Origin: Eremomyces bilateralis CBS 781.70
Taxonomy: Eukaryota > Ascomycota > Dothideomycetes > Eremomycetales > Eremomycetaceae
Length of the DNA: 64,000 bases
NCBI RefSeq assembly: GCF_010015585.1
Contig: NW_022985069.1
Location: 1,655,846 to 1,719,845 of the forward strand
Direction: 5' to 3'
In this document: positions 62,848-64,000 of the stretch, one piece after another
Numbering within the stretch: position 1 is the first letter of the stretch
Layout of the letters: the number at the start of each line of letters is the position of its first letter
Made by a program: the position numbers and the translations under genes
The notes under the pieces: generated by a model
What the model saw: only the letters and a program-made list of their open reading frames with translations
Database searches by the model: none
Told to the model about the DNA's origin: nothing

Positions 62848-63611
62848 ATGTCCCTGGTTCTACCGTCATTCCCACTTCTTTCGAGTTCGGATTTCCAAGC
62901 CGTATGCTCAACAGCAATCCATGAGTTGCAGTCAGGGAAATGGTTAACTCCTGCGGATTGGAACATCTCCAGATTGGAAAGCAACGACGGTAGTGGCCAA
63001 GGATTAATCGGTCTGCGTATCATTCGGGCACTGGACAACCCCGATCAGTTTGGACAAGATGCGGATAAGGATGATGATGAGCTTCTCGAGGAACACGATA
63101 CTGTGCGGTAACCCAGAAGCATAGCATGGCCGAGGACTAACAATATTCAGGAGAGACTTTCAATCTCAGTAGCAAGAGCACATCGATATCGGGTTTTTTA
63201 TGATATTATGCTTTCGCCATCTATGCAAATGCCCGTGGTTTGGTTTAGCATCCACCGCGCGAATGGAACCGCAGTCCCGCTCCAACGAGACGTTATAATA
63301 GATTCTCTCGTTCCAACCAACGTCCGTAGCGAGCTCACAACCCAGGGTGCTGGTCCACTCGGTGGCATATCGCAAGCGGTATGTCGATATCAGTTCCTCT
63401 GCCATGGACCTCACCCTTCCCTAACACAACAGCTGCCCAGATCCACCCTAACACGGGTTTCCCGGCGTGGTACATCCATCCCTGCGAGACTGCGAACGCT
63501 TTGAGAGAAGTTCGTGGAGATGTTGGATCCGTTCATACAGACGAGTATCTGCGCCTTTGGATGGGAGTGGTTGGACCAGCAGTCGGGCTCTACTGGCCGC
63601 AGCCAAGATGA
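62848..63611 (+). CDS. ATG10: Autophagy E2-like enzyme Atg10
   Basis: Atg10 is the E2-like enzyme that joins Atg12 to Atg5 for autophagosome formation. Exons 62848-63107, 63156-63378 and 63441-63611 give 217 residues. The N-terminus (SFPLLSSSDFQAVCSTAIHE) is the family start; the acidic stretch DADKDDDELLEEHD follows; exon 2 carries YRVFYDIMLSPSMQMPVVWF; exon 3 has GFPAWYIHPCETANAL with the HPC active-site cysteine (C176) and YLRLWMGVVGPAVGLYWP at the end. Intron 1 has a GACTAAC branch; the acceptor at 63155 keeps the frame, although the CAG at 63150 with another donor (GTGCGG at 63102) also fits. Intron 2 uses the CCCAG acceptor at 63440. Confidence 0.88.
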
Positions 63612-63796
63612 CGCCGGTACCTGCCGTGCTTTCTGACCCCTATTTAGAGCTCGTGCTGCCAAACAGAGCATGTCGTTCGCCAAGAGTGAACTTGATATAT
63701 TGGTGCTGTTGAAGGAGGCGGCCTCATACGAAGCCTTTTGGAGCGAAGGCTGCGGCAGAATGTGGAGTGATGCCAATGTCCTCTACGAGTCGTCCA

Positions 63797-64000
63797 TTAA
63801 TCTTCATCGCTCATCTCCATCTCGCTCTCCTCATCCTCCATGGGGGCATCGCCATCTTCCTCGCCTTCGCTCTCATCCCGCGGCCTCTTCGTCCCAATCG
63901 CTGCCGGCGAAGCTTCCTTTGCGGGAGCTGCACCTCCGGTGGTGGTACCTGCTGATGGGAGACCTATAGGAGCAGTGAAAATAGAGGGTTGCGCAGCAGC
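63797..64000 (-). CDS. C-terminus of an acidic nuclear-type protein (right-edge partial)
   Basis: The last 67 residues of a minus-strand gene that begins beyond the window. The frame is open from base 64000 to the TAA at 63797-63799. The sequence is Ala/Pro/Gly rich (PSAGTTTGGAAPAKEASPAA), then has a basic nuclear-signal-like motif (TKRPRDES) and a strongly acidic end (EGEEDGDAPMEDEESEMEMS, DED). Such ends occur in fungal splicing and RNA-binding proteins, but the family cannot be told from this piece. It converges with ATG10, 185 bp between stops. Confidence 0.6.
   Translation of the reverse strand, partial: AAAQPSIFTAPIGLPSAGTTTGGAAPAKEASPAAIGTKRPRDESEGEEDGDAPMEDEESEMEMSDED

Overview
The window is 64 kb of nuclear DNA from a filamentous ascomycete (Pezizomycotina), most likely a eurotiomycete close to Aspergillus or Penicillium. 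The evidence is short (about 45-60 nt) GT-AG introns with CTAAC/CTGAC-type branch points, densely packed single genes on both strands without operons, an Hsp30-type small heat-shock protein with a long acidic insert, a GPI-anchored Gly/Ser-rich wall protein, a HeLo-domain protein and a PaxU-like DUF829 hydrolase. I saw no tRNA, rRNA, CRISPR array, origin or intact transposon.

Left part (1-16.8 kb): the 5' half of a probable chromatin protein running off the left edge; the ribosome-assembly WD40 protein Rrb1; an HSBP1-like coiled-coil protein; the GPI-anchor enzyme PIG-L/Gpi12; a small F-box protein; a membrane-anchored aspartic-protease homologue whose first active-site motif has lost its Asp; and a 1115-residue protein joining a HeLo-type cell-death domain to a TPR co-chaperone-like module. 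A poor stretch at 16.8-19.4 kb holds a scrap of a Mutator-like (FAR1-domain) DNA transposon.

Middle part (19.4-44 kb): a secreted GPI-anchored Gly/Ser-rich protein, mitochondrial IF-3, a small Ser/Thr-rich protein with a hydrophobic tail, GAR transformylase (purine synthesis), a GNAT acetyltransferase, the glutaminase subunit of PLP synthase, a conserved unknown, two related small nuclear proteins that look like an old tandem duplication, Hsp30, RNA polymerase II subunit Rpb11 with a 450-nt intron, a nitronate monooxygenase, and a TBC-domain protein that seems to lack both catalytic fingers.

Right part (45-64 kb): a complete telomerase reverse transcriptase (TERT) gene that I could resolve into nine exons, a very large RhoGEF with DH, BAR and SH3 domains behind a long gene-free leader, a decayed and internally deleted copy of an NF-X1 zinc-finger/helicase (ZNFX1-like) gene, a DUF829/TMEM53-type hydrolase, autophagy E2 enzyme Atg10, and the acidic C-terminus of a gene leaving the right edge.

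The genes are mostly unrelated housekeeping functions and do not form a metabolic cluster. The items most worth a second look are the HeLo-TPR protein, the catalytically altered aspartic protease and TBC protein, the ZNFX1-like pseudogene, and the paired small nuclear proteins. All exon models were derived by eye from splice signals, reading-frame phase and remembered family sequence; none was checked by alignment or RNA data.
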